Below the pieces are notes generated by a model, which was not told the origin of the DNA, did not search any database, and worked only from the letters and a program-made list of their open reading frames with translations. The position numbers and the translations under genes were made by a program. From Actinoplanes liguriensis (lineage in GTDB: Bacteria; Actinomycetota; Actinomycetes; Mycobacteriales; Micromonosporaceae), in NCBI GenBank assembly GCA_000715855.1, contig KL571235.1, forward strand, positions 8,266 through 19,290: a stretch of DNA of 11,025 nucleotides, given 5' to 3'. Positions 1 to 7,277 of this stretch are shown here, one piece after another. Position 1 is the first letter of the stretch. Every line of letters begins with the position of its first letter.

Positions 1-15
1 GTGTATAAGAGACAG
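1..15 (+). other. Tn5/Nextera mosaic-end adapter remnant (not genomic)
   Basis: GTGTATAAGAGACAG equals the last 15 bases of the 19-bp Tn5 mosaic end used in transposase-based library kits. With its mirror copy at the right end, this is library adapter left on the contig. Translation of the minus-strand gene through it would add an artefactual Cys-Leu-Leu-Tyr tail. Confidence 0.96.
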
Positions 16-665
16 GTGGAGGGCAGCGCCTTCAGCGCCATGGCGAACCCGGAGACGAGCAGCACCGGCGCCAGGACCCAGAACACGATGAAGTCCTCCC
101 GGCCGTCGGTCACCAGCACCACGGCCAGCACCACCGCGGCCGCGACCAGGCCGATCGCCCAGCCGGCGTAGAACCGGCGCGAATGCGGGCGCGGTATCGG
201 CTCGGCGGTGGCGGTCACGCCCGGGTTCCGCTCGATCCACCGGTCCGCGACCTCGACCGGGACGCCCGGAATCCGCAGGTCACCGGAGGGAAGACGCTGG
301 GGACGCTGGACGGGCAGCCCGTAGGCCACCCGGGACCACCCGAACAACGCGCCCAGGTACACCCCGATCCCGGCCAGATGGACGACCAGGGGCAGGTCGT
401 CGAAGTGGAGCACGATCCAGAAGAAGGCCGCTGCGAGGACGAGCACCGGCAGAGCCCACGGCAGGAGCCGGCGGTAACGGCGGGTGGCTCGCGCGGTTCC
501 CGAATCCACGGGCAGCCGCAGGGCGGGAGAACGCCGGTACCGTGTCTGACCGATCGGGACGTCGGCCCATTCGGGGTCAGGCGTGCCATCGGTGACGGCC
601 AGAGCCGGAATGTCCAGGGTGGTCACCATATCGGCGGGAATGACGAGGTCAGTGCGAGCGGACAT
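16..665 (-). CDS. Integral membrane protein of unknown function, 3' end missing
   Basis: The frame opens at ATG (665-663) and stays open for about 216 codons to the adapter at the left edge, so the C-terminus is lost. An SD-like GGAGAGGGAG lies 6 nt upstream of the ATG and supports this start. The first 60 or so residues are hydrophilic (start MSARTDLVIP). Four hydrophobic stretches follow, at roughly residues 67-87, 91-119, 165-185 and 192-212, split by a polar, arginine- and proline-rich loop (about 120-164). There is no cleavable signal peptide, so the N-terminus is probably cytoplasmic. I do not recognise a family. A 190-nt gap with a hairpin separates it from the upstream M20 gene, so it probably has its own promoter and need not belong to the catabolic pathway. 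A TACGAT at 802-797 (minus strand) could be a -10 element but lacks a convincing -35. Confidence 0.75.
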
Positions 666-828
666 CGCCGGCTCCCTCTCCGTTCGCGGAACCGGACAGA
701 CCCTGCAGGCCCGCATCGGTGCCGATCGAAGGCCGTAGGCCGGAGATGCAGTGGGCTCCGCCGCCGGGCCTGCCTCCCTTGATCCACATACCGGGCATCG
801 TAGGCCACGTTCGGTAACCAGGTGCCCA

Positions 829-849
829 CCGCCCGTCCGGACCGGGCGG
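829..849 (-). terminator. GC-rich hairpin just after the M20 gene
   Basis: CCGCCCG (829-835) and CGGGCGG (843-849) form a perfect 7-bp stem around a 7-nt loop, 7 nt past the M20 stop codon. There is no T-tract, but U-less GC hairpins are a common way for actinobacterial transcripts to end. It probably marks the end of the catabolic operon. Placement is the main evidence. Confidence 0.4.
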
Positions 850-855
850 CCCGCC

Positions 856-1974
856 TCATCCGGCCATGTCCAGGGCGGTCCATGCCAGCGCCGTGGCCGC
901 GTCGAGCAGCGCCTTCTCCGCCGCGCCACCGACGCAGTGCGCGGCGAACTCCCGCTGGTGGTTGAGGGCCGGCAACGAGTCGATCCCGATGTACGGATGG
1001 ATCGCCGGAACGACCAGCGACACGTTGCCCATGTCGGTCGAGGCACGGTTCATCCGGGCCGCCATGCCCCCGTCGGCGAATCGCCGGCCGAGTGAATGCG
1101 CGTTCGCACGGTAGAACGCCAGGGCCCGTTCGTCGGCGCGGAACTCGGAGTACGGCTCGCTCTCCGGCTCGATCTCCAGGGTGCAGCCGGTCGCCAGCGC
1201 GCCCGCCTCGAAGCAGCGGCGCACGCGTGGCTCGACCGACGACAGCTCGGCCAGGGTGGCGGCACGCACGTACCAGCGGCCCTCGGTCCGCTCCGGAATG
1301 GCGTTCGGCGCCTCGCCACCGTTGGTCAGCACGCCGTGCACCCGCACCGAGGGCGGCAACTGCTGCCGCAGCAGGCCGATCGCCACCTGCGCCACGGTGA
1401 ACGCGTCCGCCGCGTTGACCCCCTGCTCGGGGTAGGCCGCCGCGTGCGCCGCCTTCCCGGAGTAGGTCACATGTGAATGCGAGACTGCGAACGGCTCGGC
1501 TTCCGCGACGTCGACCGGCGCCGGGTGCGCCATCATCGCCAGGTCGAGCCCGGCGAACGCACCCCGCTTCAGCATCTCGATCTTGCCACCGCCGCCCTCC
1601 TCGGCCGGCGTGCCGTACACCTCGACGGTCAATCCGTATTCGTCGGCGAGAGGCGCCAGCGCCAGGGCCGCTCCCACCGACGAGGCCGCGATCAGGTTGT
1701 GCCCGCAGGCGTGGCCCAGCCCCGGCAGCGCGTCGTACTCGGCGCAGATCCCGACCCGGAACGGCCCCGATCCGTACGTGGCCAGCAGCGCCGTCTCCAG
1801 CCCGAGGTACCCGGACGTGGTGGCGAACCCCGCTTCGCTCAGGAGTGCACCGACCCACTCGGCTGCCCTGTGCTCCTGCCAGGCGGTCTCGGGATGCGCG
1901 TGCAACCGTTCGGAGAGCGAAATCAGCGAGTGCGAGGCGGCGGCGACGACCGCGGCCGCCGTCTGCTTACTCAT
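856..1974 (-). CDS. M20 family metallopeptidase/amidohydrolase (M20D, AbgB/PM20D2-like)
   Basis: A 372-aa di-zinc hydrolase expected to cut an amide bond in a small N-acyl amino acid or dipeptide-like substrate in the cytoplasm; there is no signal peptide. Visible M20 marks are ACGHN (residues 89-93, metal ligands Cys90 and His92, as in the Cys-containing M20D group), PAEEGGGGK (123-131, with catalytic/metal Glu125-Glu126), MAHP (His150), the dimerisation-domain start HAAAYPEQGVNA (177-188), and late histidines at 326 (IHPY) and 339 (NHQREF), one of which should be the last metal ligand. The pattern is closest to AbgB (p-aminobenzoyl-glutamate) and PM20D2 (beta-alanyl dipeptides). Exact specificity cannot be read. 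The ATG lies inside the last codons of the DUF1028 gene (ATGAGTAA, 8-nt overlap) with little SD, so translation is probably coupled. It is the last gene of the operon. Confidence 0.93.
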   Translation of the reverse strand: MSKQTAAAVVAAASHSLISLSERLHAHPETAWQEHRAAEWVGALLSEAGFATTSGYLGLETALLATYGSGPFRVGICAEYDALPGLGHACGHNLIAASSVGAALALAPLADEYGLTVEVYGTPAEEGGGGKIEMLKRGAFAGLDLAMMAHPAPVDVAEAEPFAVSHSHVTYSGKAAHAAAYPEQGVNAADAFTVAQVAIGLLRQQLPPSVRVHGVLTNGGEAPNAIPERTEGRWYVRAATLAELSSVEPRVRRCFEAGALATGCTLEIEPESEPYSEFRADERALAFYRANAHSLGRRFADGGMAARMNRASTDMGNVSLVVPAIHPYIGIDSLPALNHQREFAAHCVGGAAEKALLDAATALAWTALDMAG

Positions 1975-2635
1975 TTCCCGGCACGCCGTAGGAGGGCGCG
2001 GCCCCGGGCCGCAGAGCGCGGGTCACGTAGTCGTCCCGCTGCGGCAGCCACAGCTCGACGAGGTCCCGCATCGCCGCGATCGGCGCGTCGTGCCAGTCGA
2101 CCCGCAGATCGGTCTCCGGCCACGCCACCTCCCGCACCACGACCAGACCCGCCGACCGCACCGGCCCGGCCTCCCCACCGGCGGAGAGTCCCGCTTCGAG
2201 CGCGGCGAGCAGGCGCGACTCCAGATCGCCGGCGGCCGGCGCGAACGCGGCGACCATGGCCGCCGGAACCCCCGGATCGGCGAGCAGGTTCCCGGCCGCC
2301 ACGCACGACGAGCCGGACACCGCGCCGGTCACGCCGAGCGCGGATTCGCCGGTGTGGTGCGCGCTGTCGCCGTACGGCGAAAGCACCGTGAGCTGCCGGA
2401 AGCCGATGTCGCCCCGCCCAGCGGTGACCGACGCCAACGCCGCGCCGGGTTTCTGCCCCGCCGCCATTGCGTCCAGCAGGAGCGGCCCGAGCCGGGGATC
2501 GGTGACGTTCTGCGAGCAGGCCGCGCCCACCCCGGGGCGCAGGTGGGCGCAGCGCGCGGCGACGGCCGGGCTGGAGGAGGCGATCGCGATGCCGAGCGCG
2601 CCGCTGCCGTCGGTCCCGGCGATGCTGAACGTCAC
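1967..2635 (-). CDS. DUF1028 family protein (putative Ntn-type hydrolase)
   Basis: A 222-aa protein starting M-T-F-S-I-A-G, the conserved DUF1028 N-terminus. Other family marks are the GxLGIAIAS strand (residues 12-20), RQLTVLSP..DSAHHTGE (80-98) and the GNLL...M..AF....ESRLLAALEAGLSAGGE block (115-155). From memory, databases place DUF1028 in the N-terminal-nucleophile hydrolase fold. If so, Thr2, exposed when Met1 is removed, is the natural candidate nucleophile; that is inference. The function is unproven, but DUF1028 genes often sit beside RidA and amidohydrolase genes, as here. I chose the GTG at 2635 because it sits in a GTGA overlap with the RidA stop and puts the family motif at residue 2. 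The frame stays open far upstream, but that extension is antisense-like and crosses RidA. The SD is weak, so translational coupling is likely. Confidence 0.9.
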   Translation of the reverse strand: MTFSIAGTDGSGALGIAIASSSPAVAARCAHLRPGVGAACSQNVTDPRLGPLLLDAMAAGQKPGAALASVTAGRGDIGFRQLTVLSPYGDSAHHTGESALGVTGAVSGSSCVAAGNLLADPGVPAAMVAAFAPAAGDLESRLLAALEAGLSAGGEAGPVRSAGLVVVREVAWPETDLRVDWHDAPIAAMRDLVELWLPQRDDYVTRALRPGAAPSYGVPGNE

Positions 2636-3042
2636 GGGAGCACCGCGATCGCGTCGACCTCGACCAGCCACTCGGGCCGGGCGAGTCCGGAGACGACCAG
2701 TCCCGTGGAGATCGGGAAGACGCCCTTGGTCCAGCGCCCGATCGTCCGGTAGACGGTCTCCCGGTACCGCGGGTCGACGATGTAGACAGTGAGCTTGACC
2801 AGGTGTTCCATCCGCGATCCGGCCTCGCGCAGGAGCATGTCGATGTTGGCCATGGCCTGCTCGGTCTGCGCCTCGACGTCGCCGATGCCGACCGATTCGC
2901 TGGTGTCGAGGTTCTGCCCGATCTGTCCGCGAACGTACACCGTGTTCCCGGCGACGACGGCCTGGCAGAGGTCGTTGTCGAGGTTCTGCTCGGGGTAGGT
3001 GTCGCGGGTGTTGAACGGGCGGATCCGCCGGTGGACGGTCAT
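2632..3042 (-). CDS. RidA family protein (enamine/imine deaminase, YjgF/UK114)
   Basis: A 136-aa protein of normal Rid length. Rid proteins are small cytoplasmic trimers that hydrolyse reactive enamine/imine intermediates to the ketone plus ammonia. Visible marks are the VYVRGQIGQ strand (residues 35-43), the AQTEQAMANIDMLLREAGS helix (58-76), VKLTVYIVD (82-90) and GLARPEWLVEVDAIAV (119-134). Arg122 aligns with the carboxylate-binding arginine of active RidA proteins, which suggests a functional deaminase rather than an inactive Rid homologue. The ATG at 3042 was chosen over an upstream in-frame start because it has a good SD (GGGAG, 7 nt away) and an ATGA overlap with the monooxygenase stop. 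Its place between a flavoprotein monooxygenase and amide hydrolases suggests it acts on an unstable intermediate of this pathway, as RutC does in uracil breakdown (analogy only). Confidence 0.94.
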   Translation of the reverse strand: MTVHRRIRPFNTRDTYPEQNLDNDLCQAVVAGNTVYVRGQIGQNLDTSESVGIGDVEAQTEQAMANIDMLLREAGSRMEHLVKLTVYIVDPRYRETVYRTIGRWTKGVFPISTGLVVSGLARPEWLVEVDAIAVLP

Positions 3043-4274
3043 GTCGTTGCTCCCTGGGTGAGATATCCGCGCTGGATCTTGATGTGGTCGGCGACGTGCC
3101 GCGCGTCGTGCCAGACGCCCCAGATGAAGCTCGATCCGCGCCGTGACAGCCACGGCAGCCCGAGGAAGTAGACGCCGGGTTCGGCGGAGACCCCACGCCG
3201 GTGCCGCGGCTTGCCGTTCTCGTCGAACGCGTCGACGTGCAACCAGTCGTAGTCGGTGGCGAACCCGGTCGCCCAGACGATCGCGCTGACACCGCTGAGG
3301 TCCAGCTCGTCCGTGGCCGCTTCCGGCGCCGGGCCTAGAACCCGCGCCTCCGGCTCTTCGGGAAGATCCATTCCATTCCGTACGACGTAGTCGTCCGCCT
3401 CGTCGAGCAGCGCGAGGTAACCGGCGTCGCCGTGCGCGACGTTCGCCGCGAGGTCACCGGCGAACCGCAGGGACCCGTCGTCGTACGCGCTGGTCATGCC
3501 CACCAGCCGGATCCCGTCGGCGGCCAGGTCGCGGAAGTCGACGGTGTGCCCGCCGCGCGCCCCGCTGACCGCGATCGTCACGTGCGCGGCCCCCTGCGGC
3601 GGGGTTTCCAGGTCCCACTTGCCGAGGACGCCGAGCCACCAGCAGAAGTCCCGGTCGCGGTAGCGGCGCGGCGGCCGCTCGTGCGGTCCGACCGACAGGT
3701 ACACCTCGCGCCCGGATCGCCGCAGCTCGGCGGCGATCTGCACGCCCGACGACCCGGCCCCGACGACGAGCACGGTCCCGTCCGGCAGCTGCGCCGGGTT
3801 GCGGTACGCACTGGAGTGGATCTGCACCGGTGCCGCGTCACCGGGCACGATCGGCGGGATGACGGGCCGCTGGAACGGGCCGGTCGCGACGACGACGTAC
3901 CGCGCGTCGTAGTCACCGTCCGAGGTCCGCACCCGGAATCCGGGCCGCCCCTCGTGCCGCCGGACGGAGGTGACGTCCACCCCGGTCCGGATCGGCGCGC
4001 CGATCTTCTCCGCGTACGCCTCGAAGTACTCCGCGACCTGCTCCTTGCCGGCGAATCCCGCCGGGTCCACATCGGTGAACTCCAAGCCTGGGAACCGGTC
4101 GTGCCAGGCCGGCCCGTTCGCGACCAGAGAGTCCCACCGCTCCGAGCGCCAGCGCTCGGCGATCCGGTGTCGTTCCAGGACGACGTGCGGCACGCCGGCC
4201 TCGCCCAGGTGCTCGCTGATCGCCACGCCGGCCTGGCCGGCTCCGACCACGAGGACTTCCACCTCTTGTCTCAC
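3039..4274 (-). CDS. Flavin-containing monooxygenase-like NAD(P)/FAD oxidoreductase (CzcO-like)
   Basis: A 411-aa two-dinucleotide-fold flavoprotein. The FAD Rossmann motif is VVGAGQAG at residues 9-16, ending in VVLER (31-35). The NADPH Rossmann motif is VVGAGSSG (170-177). VVATGPFQRPVIP (128-140) and IVWATGF (332-338) are the linker motifs typical of class B flavin monooxygenases and CzcO-type proteins. It probably uses NADPH and oxygen to hydroxylate a nitrogen or sulphur, or to do a Baeyer-Villiger insertion; the sequence does not say which. The exact FMO and BVMO fingerprints (FxGxxxHxxxW/P) are not clear, so a dehydrogenase role is possible. It starts at GTG (4274) with GGAGG 4 nt upstream and overlaps ridA by ATGA. 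An 82-nt gap with palindromes precedes it, so this gene may have its own control point inside the operon. Confidence 0.88.
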   Translation of the reverse strand: MRQEVEVLVVGAGQAGVAISEHLGEAGVPHVVLERHRIAERWRSERWDSLVANGPAWHDRFPGLEFTDVDPAGFAGKEQVAEYFEAYAEKIGAPIRTGVDVTSVRRHEGRPGFRVRTSDGDYDARYVVVATGPFQRPVIPPIVPGDAAPVQIHSSAYRNPAQLPDGTVLVVGAGSSGVQIAAELRRSGREVYLSVGPHERPPRRYRDRDFCWWLGVLGKWDLETPPQGAAHVTIAVSGARGGHTVDFRDLAADGIRLVGMTSAYDDGSLRFAGDLAANVAHGDAGYLALLDEADDYVVRNGMDLPEEPEARVLGPAPEAATDELDLSGVSAIVWATGFATDYDWLHVDAFDENGKPRHRRGVSAEPGVYFLGLPWLSRRGSSFIWGVWHDARHVADHIKIQRGYLTQGATT

Positions 4275-4318
4275 GGATCCTCCAAAGGGGTGCTGAAAGG
4301 AGCATCAGCTCGCCCAAC

Positions 4319-4337
4319 GCATTAAGCAAACAGATGT
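4319..4337 (-). promoter_or_regulatory. Second, degenerate copy of the LysR-type box
   Basis: GCATT-N9-GATGT in the 82-nt gap before the monooxygenase gene. Read on the same strand, it shares GCAT at one end and AAACAGATG at the other with the stronger box at 8759-8781. Its centre is only about 54 nt from the GTG start, so it fits a repressor/operator or distal site better than a classical activator site for that gene. Confidence 0.35.
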
Positions 4338-4357
4338 TTTCGTAGATCTACATCTGT
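4330..4357 (-). repeat. Overlapping palindromes after the GMC gene (attenuator or operator)
   Basis: ACAGATGT (4330-4337) and ACATCTGT (4350-4357) are perfect 8-bp inverted arms 12 nt apart. A separate perfect 10-bp palindrome, GTAGATCTAC (4342-4351), sits between and overlaps the right arm. On the transcript the stem begins at the GMC stop codon and is followed by UUUGCUUAAU, a weak U-rich tail. It could be a partial terminator that lowers expression of the four genes downstream, or a protein-binding operator. Confidence 0.45.
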
Positions 4358-5814
4358 CAGGCAGATGCAATGAGGTCGGCGGCACGCTCGGCCACGACCA
4401 TGACGGTGACGACCGGGTTCACCGAGGGGATGACCGGCAGCACCGACGCGTCCACGACTCGCAGGCCGTCGACGCCACGGACGCGCAGCTGAGGGTCGAG
4501 GACGTCACCGAGCGCGCACGTCCCGGAGACGTGGTAGACGGTCTGATGGGTGGCCCGCAGCGCCTCGGAGAGATCACGGTCCCCGGGGAACACCTCGCGA
4601 ACCAGCCACGACTTGAACGGCTCCTGCTCGGCAATGCGCCGCGCGGCGAGCACGCCCTCGATCAGCATCCGCTCGTCGTGCCCGTCCGGGTCGGTGAAGT
4701 ACCCGTAGTCGATCGAGGGCGGCACGTCCGGGTCCGCGGAGGTGATCCAGACCCGGCCGCGGCTGCGGGGCCGCGCCACGTTCGGCGCGATCTGCACGAC
4801 GTGTTCGGGCAGGTCGACGCCGTAACCGGAAGCATGCACCGCCCACGCCTCGACCGGGAAATGCATGAGCACGTCCGGCCGCGACGGATCACCGTCGACG
4901 CTGAGCATCGCGCCGGCGTCCCAGCCACTCGCGCAGGTCGACGGCGGCCGGGACACGGCCTCCCAGAGGATCAGCCCTTCGGCATGGTCCATGAGGTTCG
5001 CCCCGACACCAGGAAGATCAATTTCCAGCGGTACGGCGGCAGCAGCCAGCACGTCACGCGGACCGATCCCGGAGAGCATGAGCAACCGAGGCGAGTCGAT
5101 CGCGCCGGCGCACAGGATCACCTCGCGAGATGCCCTGAAGGTCCCGTCAGTCGTCGACACCCCCACGGCACGGCCGTTCTCGATGAGAATCCTGGTTACG
5201 CGCACGCCCGTCCGCACGGTCAGGTTCGGACGGTCCAGCACCTCGTGCAGGTAGTGGATCGAGGTCGATCCGCGCACGTTCGTCGACGGCTCGTAGCCGA
5301 CCTCGAAGAACCCGGTCCCTTCGGCCCGTTCGTCGAGCCGCCCGTCGTTCCACCGCTCCTGAACCGGCAGCCCGAGCGCCGTGGCCGCCGAGGCGATCAC
5401 GTCCGCGACGTACGGGTTGCGGTCCTCGGGCGCCACCGGGTGAATCGGGATTCGCAACCGGTCCCAGTACGGCAGCACGTCCTCCGGCGCCCAGCCCGCC
5501 ACGTCCCAGTCGCGCAGGTCAGCCGCGAGCGGCCGCCAGGCGATCATGGTGTTCGCGGTCGAGCACCCTCCCAGGATCCGCAGTCGCGCCTGCCGGATCG
5601 CGCTGTTGCCCCGCTCCTGCGGGACGCTCCGGTAGTCGAGGTCGTACTCGCCCTCCAGCATCTCGGCCCACCGCCGGATCGACCGCGCCCGCGGCTCGTC
5701 CTGATCCGGCGGCCCCCATTCGAGCAGCTCGACGGTGACGTCCGGGTTCTCCGAGAGCCGCGCGGCGAGCAGGCATCCGGCCGTCCCGCCGCCCACGATC
5801 AGGTAGTCGCTCAC
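4357..5814 (-). CDS. GMC family FAD-dependent oxidoreductase (alcohol oxidase/dehydrogenase)
   Basis: A 485-aa flavoenzyme of the glucose-methanol-choline family, oxidising an alcohol (CH-OH) to an aldehyde or ketone. Marks are the FAD motif YLIVGGGTAGCLLAARLSE (residues 4-22), LLEWG (30-34, a variant of the usual LLEAG), the LGGCSTANTMIAWRP flavin segment (81-95), the GMC signature GAIDSPRLLMLSGIGP (237-252), the catalytic His428 in VYHVSGTCALG (427-436) and the partner Asn466 in PSVNPVVTVMVVAERAADLI. The His/Asn pair is complete, so it should be active. I chose the GTG at 5814: it makes a GTGA overlap with the aldehyde dehydrogenase stop and gives the usual short N-terminus (MSDYLIVGGG). 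A GTG at 5829 would add five residues. Choline dehydrogenase (BetA) is a relative, but nothing else here indicates choline. Working beside an aldehyde dehydrogenase, it probably makes that enzyme's substrate. Confidence 0.93.
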   Translation of the reverse strand: MSDYLIVGGGTAGCLLAARLSENPDVTVELLEWGPPDQDEPRARSIRRWAEMLEGEYDLDYRSVPQERGNSAIRQARLRILGGCSTANTMIAWRPLAADLRDWDVAGWAPEDVLPYWDRLRIPIHPVAPEDRNPYVADVIASAATALGLPVQERWNDGRLDERAEGTGFFEVGYEPSTNVRGSTSIHYLHEVLDRPNLTVRTGVRVTRILIENGRAVGVSTTDGTFRASREVILCAGAIDSPRLLMLSGIGPRDVLAAAAVPLEIDLPGVGANLMDHAEGLILWEAVSRPPSTCASGWDAGAMLSVDGDPSRPDVLMHFPVEAWAVHASGYGVDLPEHVVQIAPNVARPRSRGRVWITSADPDVPPSIDYGYFTDPDGHDERMLIEGVLAARRIAEQEPFKSWLVREVFPGDRDLSEALRATHQTVYHVSGTCALGDVLDPQLRVRGVDGLRVVDASVLPVIPSVNPVVTVMVVAERAADLIASA

Positions 5815-7274
5815 CGGTAGTTCACCCACGTCGTCTTCAGCGCGGTGAACTTGTCCAGCGCGTGCAGGGACAGGTCACGACCGAAACCGGACTGGCCGAA
5901 ACCGCCGAACGGCGTGGTCACGTCCAGCGCGTCGACGGTGTTGACGGAGACCGTTCCGGCGCGCAGCCGGCCGGCGACCCGGTGGGCGCGGCGCAGGCTG
6001 TCCGACCAGACGGAGGCCGCCAGCCCGTAGATCGAGTCGTTGGCCAGGGCGATCGCCTCGTCCTCGGTGTCGAACGCCTGCACGGCCAGGACCGGCCCGA
6101 AGACCTCCTCGCGGGACAGCCGGCTGTCCGGCCCGACCTCGAAGATCGCCGGCCGCACGAACGCCCCGCCGAGCGAGCCTCCCGCCAGGATCGCGCGCCC
6201 CTCGGCGTGTCCGCTCTCGACATACGCGAGAACGCGGGCGGCCTGGGCCTCGCTGACCAGTGGCCCCATCGTGGTCTCCGGGTCGAGCGGGTCCCCAAGT
6301 CGGATCTTTCCCGCTTTTTCGGCAACCAGCGCCAGCAGATCCGGGAGGATCGCGCGGTCGGCGAGCAGCCGCGAGTTGGCCGAGCACACCTGACCGGCGT
6401 TGGTGAAGATCCCGAAGCAGACGCCGTCCGCCACGGCCTGAAGATCCGCGGCGTCGGCGAAGACCACGTTCGCGCTCTTGCCACCGCACTCCAGCCAGAC
6501 CTGCTTCATGTTCGACTGGCCCGCGTACTGCAGGAACAGCTTGCCCACCGGCGTCGACCCGGTGAACGTCACCGCGTCCACGCCCGGGTGCAGGCCGAGC
6601 GCCCGCCCGGCGACCGGCCCTTCCCCCGGCACCACGTTGAGCACGCCGTCCGGCAGCCCGGCCTCGACCGCCAGCTCGGCGAGCCGCAGCACCGACAGCG
6701 GCGACTCCTCGGCCGGCTTGAGCACCACGGAGTTGCCCGCGGCCAGGGCCGGCGCGATCTTCCAGATCGCCATCTCGAGCGGGTAGTTCCACGGGACGAC
6801 GGCCGCGACCACGCCCAGCGGTTCCCGGCTGACCAGCGCCAGGTCGCCCCGGGCGGTCGGGGCGATCTCCCCGTACGCCTTGTCGATCGTCTCGGCGTAC
6901 CACTGAAGAATCGCGGCGGAGCCGGGCACGTCGATCGTGGACGTGTCGCTGATCAGCTTGCCCGCGTCGAGGGTGTCCAGGAGCGCAAGTTCATCCGCGT
7001 TCGCCCGCAGAAGCTCACTCAACTTCAGCAGGACGCTCTTGCGGTGCCCGGGCGACGTACCGGCCCATCTTTGATCGTCGAAGGCGCGTCGCGCCGACGC
7101 CACCGCCCGGTCCACGTCCTCGTCCCCGCAGGCCGCGACCTGCGCGAGGATCTCGCCCGTCGCGGGGTTGACCGTGGGGATCCGGCGTCCGTCGGCGGCT
7201 GCCACCGGTTTGCCGTCGATAAAAGCGTCGAACCGGAACTCGACGGTACGGGCAAGCGTGCGCCAGTCAGTCAT
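5811..7274 (-). CDS. Aldehyde dehydrogenase, PuuC-like
   Basis: A 487-aa NAD(P)-dependent aldehyde dehydrogenase of full length. Key residues are Asn163 (PWNYP), the nucleotide-binding GSTPVG (239-244), general base Glu262 (LECGGKSA), catalytic Cys297 (NAGQVCSANSRLL) and EEVFGP (389-394). Wording across the protein, such as YAETIDKAYGEI (126-137), QSNMKQVWLECGGKSANVVFAD (253-274) and SLHALDKFTALKTTWV at the C-terminus, closely follows E. coli PuuC as I recall it. PuuC oxidises gamma-glutamyl-gamma-aminobutyraldehyde, so an amino- or acylamino-aldehyde is a reasonable substrate. No glutamylpolyamine synthetase is in the window, so the classical Puu pathway is not shown. The ATG is 3 nt after the permease stop, with a strong GGAGG 8 nt upstream inside the permease 3' end. 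It shares a GTGA overlap with the GMC gene. Confidence 0.94.
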   Translation of the reverse strand: MTDWRTLARTVEFRFDAFIDGKPVAAADGRRIPTVNPATGEILAQVAACGDEDVDRAVASARRAFDDQRWAGTSPGHRKSVLLKLSELLRANADELALLDTLDAGKLISDTSTIDVPGSAAILQWYAETIDKAYGEIAPTARGDLALVSREPLGVVAAVVPWNYPLEMAIWKIAPALAAGNSVVLKPAEESPLSVLRLAELAVEAGLPDGVLNVVPGEGPVAGRALGLHPGVDAVTFTGSTPVGKLFLQYAGQSNMKQVWLECGGKSANVVFADAADLQAVADGVCFGIFTNAGQVCSANSRLLADRAILPDLLALVAEKAGKIRLGDPLDPETTMGPLVSEAQAARVLAYVESGHAEGRAILAGGSLGGAFVRPAIFEVGPDSRLSREEVFGPVLAVQAFDTEDEAIALANDSIYGLAASVWSDSLRRAHRVAGRLRAGTVSVNTVDALDVTTPFGGFGQSGFGRDLSLHALDKFTALKTTWVNYR

Positions 7275-7277
7275 GGG

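Noticed and set aside
623..1858. Minus-strand frame of 411 codons overlapping the M20 gene
   Set aside because: Out of frame with the M20 metal-ligand motifs, and its protein is Arg/Gly-rich filler.
4531..5820. Plus-strand open frame (429 codons), antisense to the GMC gene
   Set aside because: A frame shadow of the GMC coding sequence with no motif.
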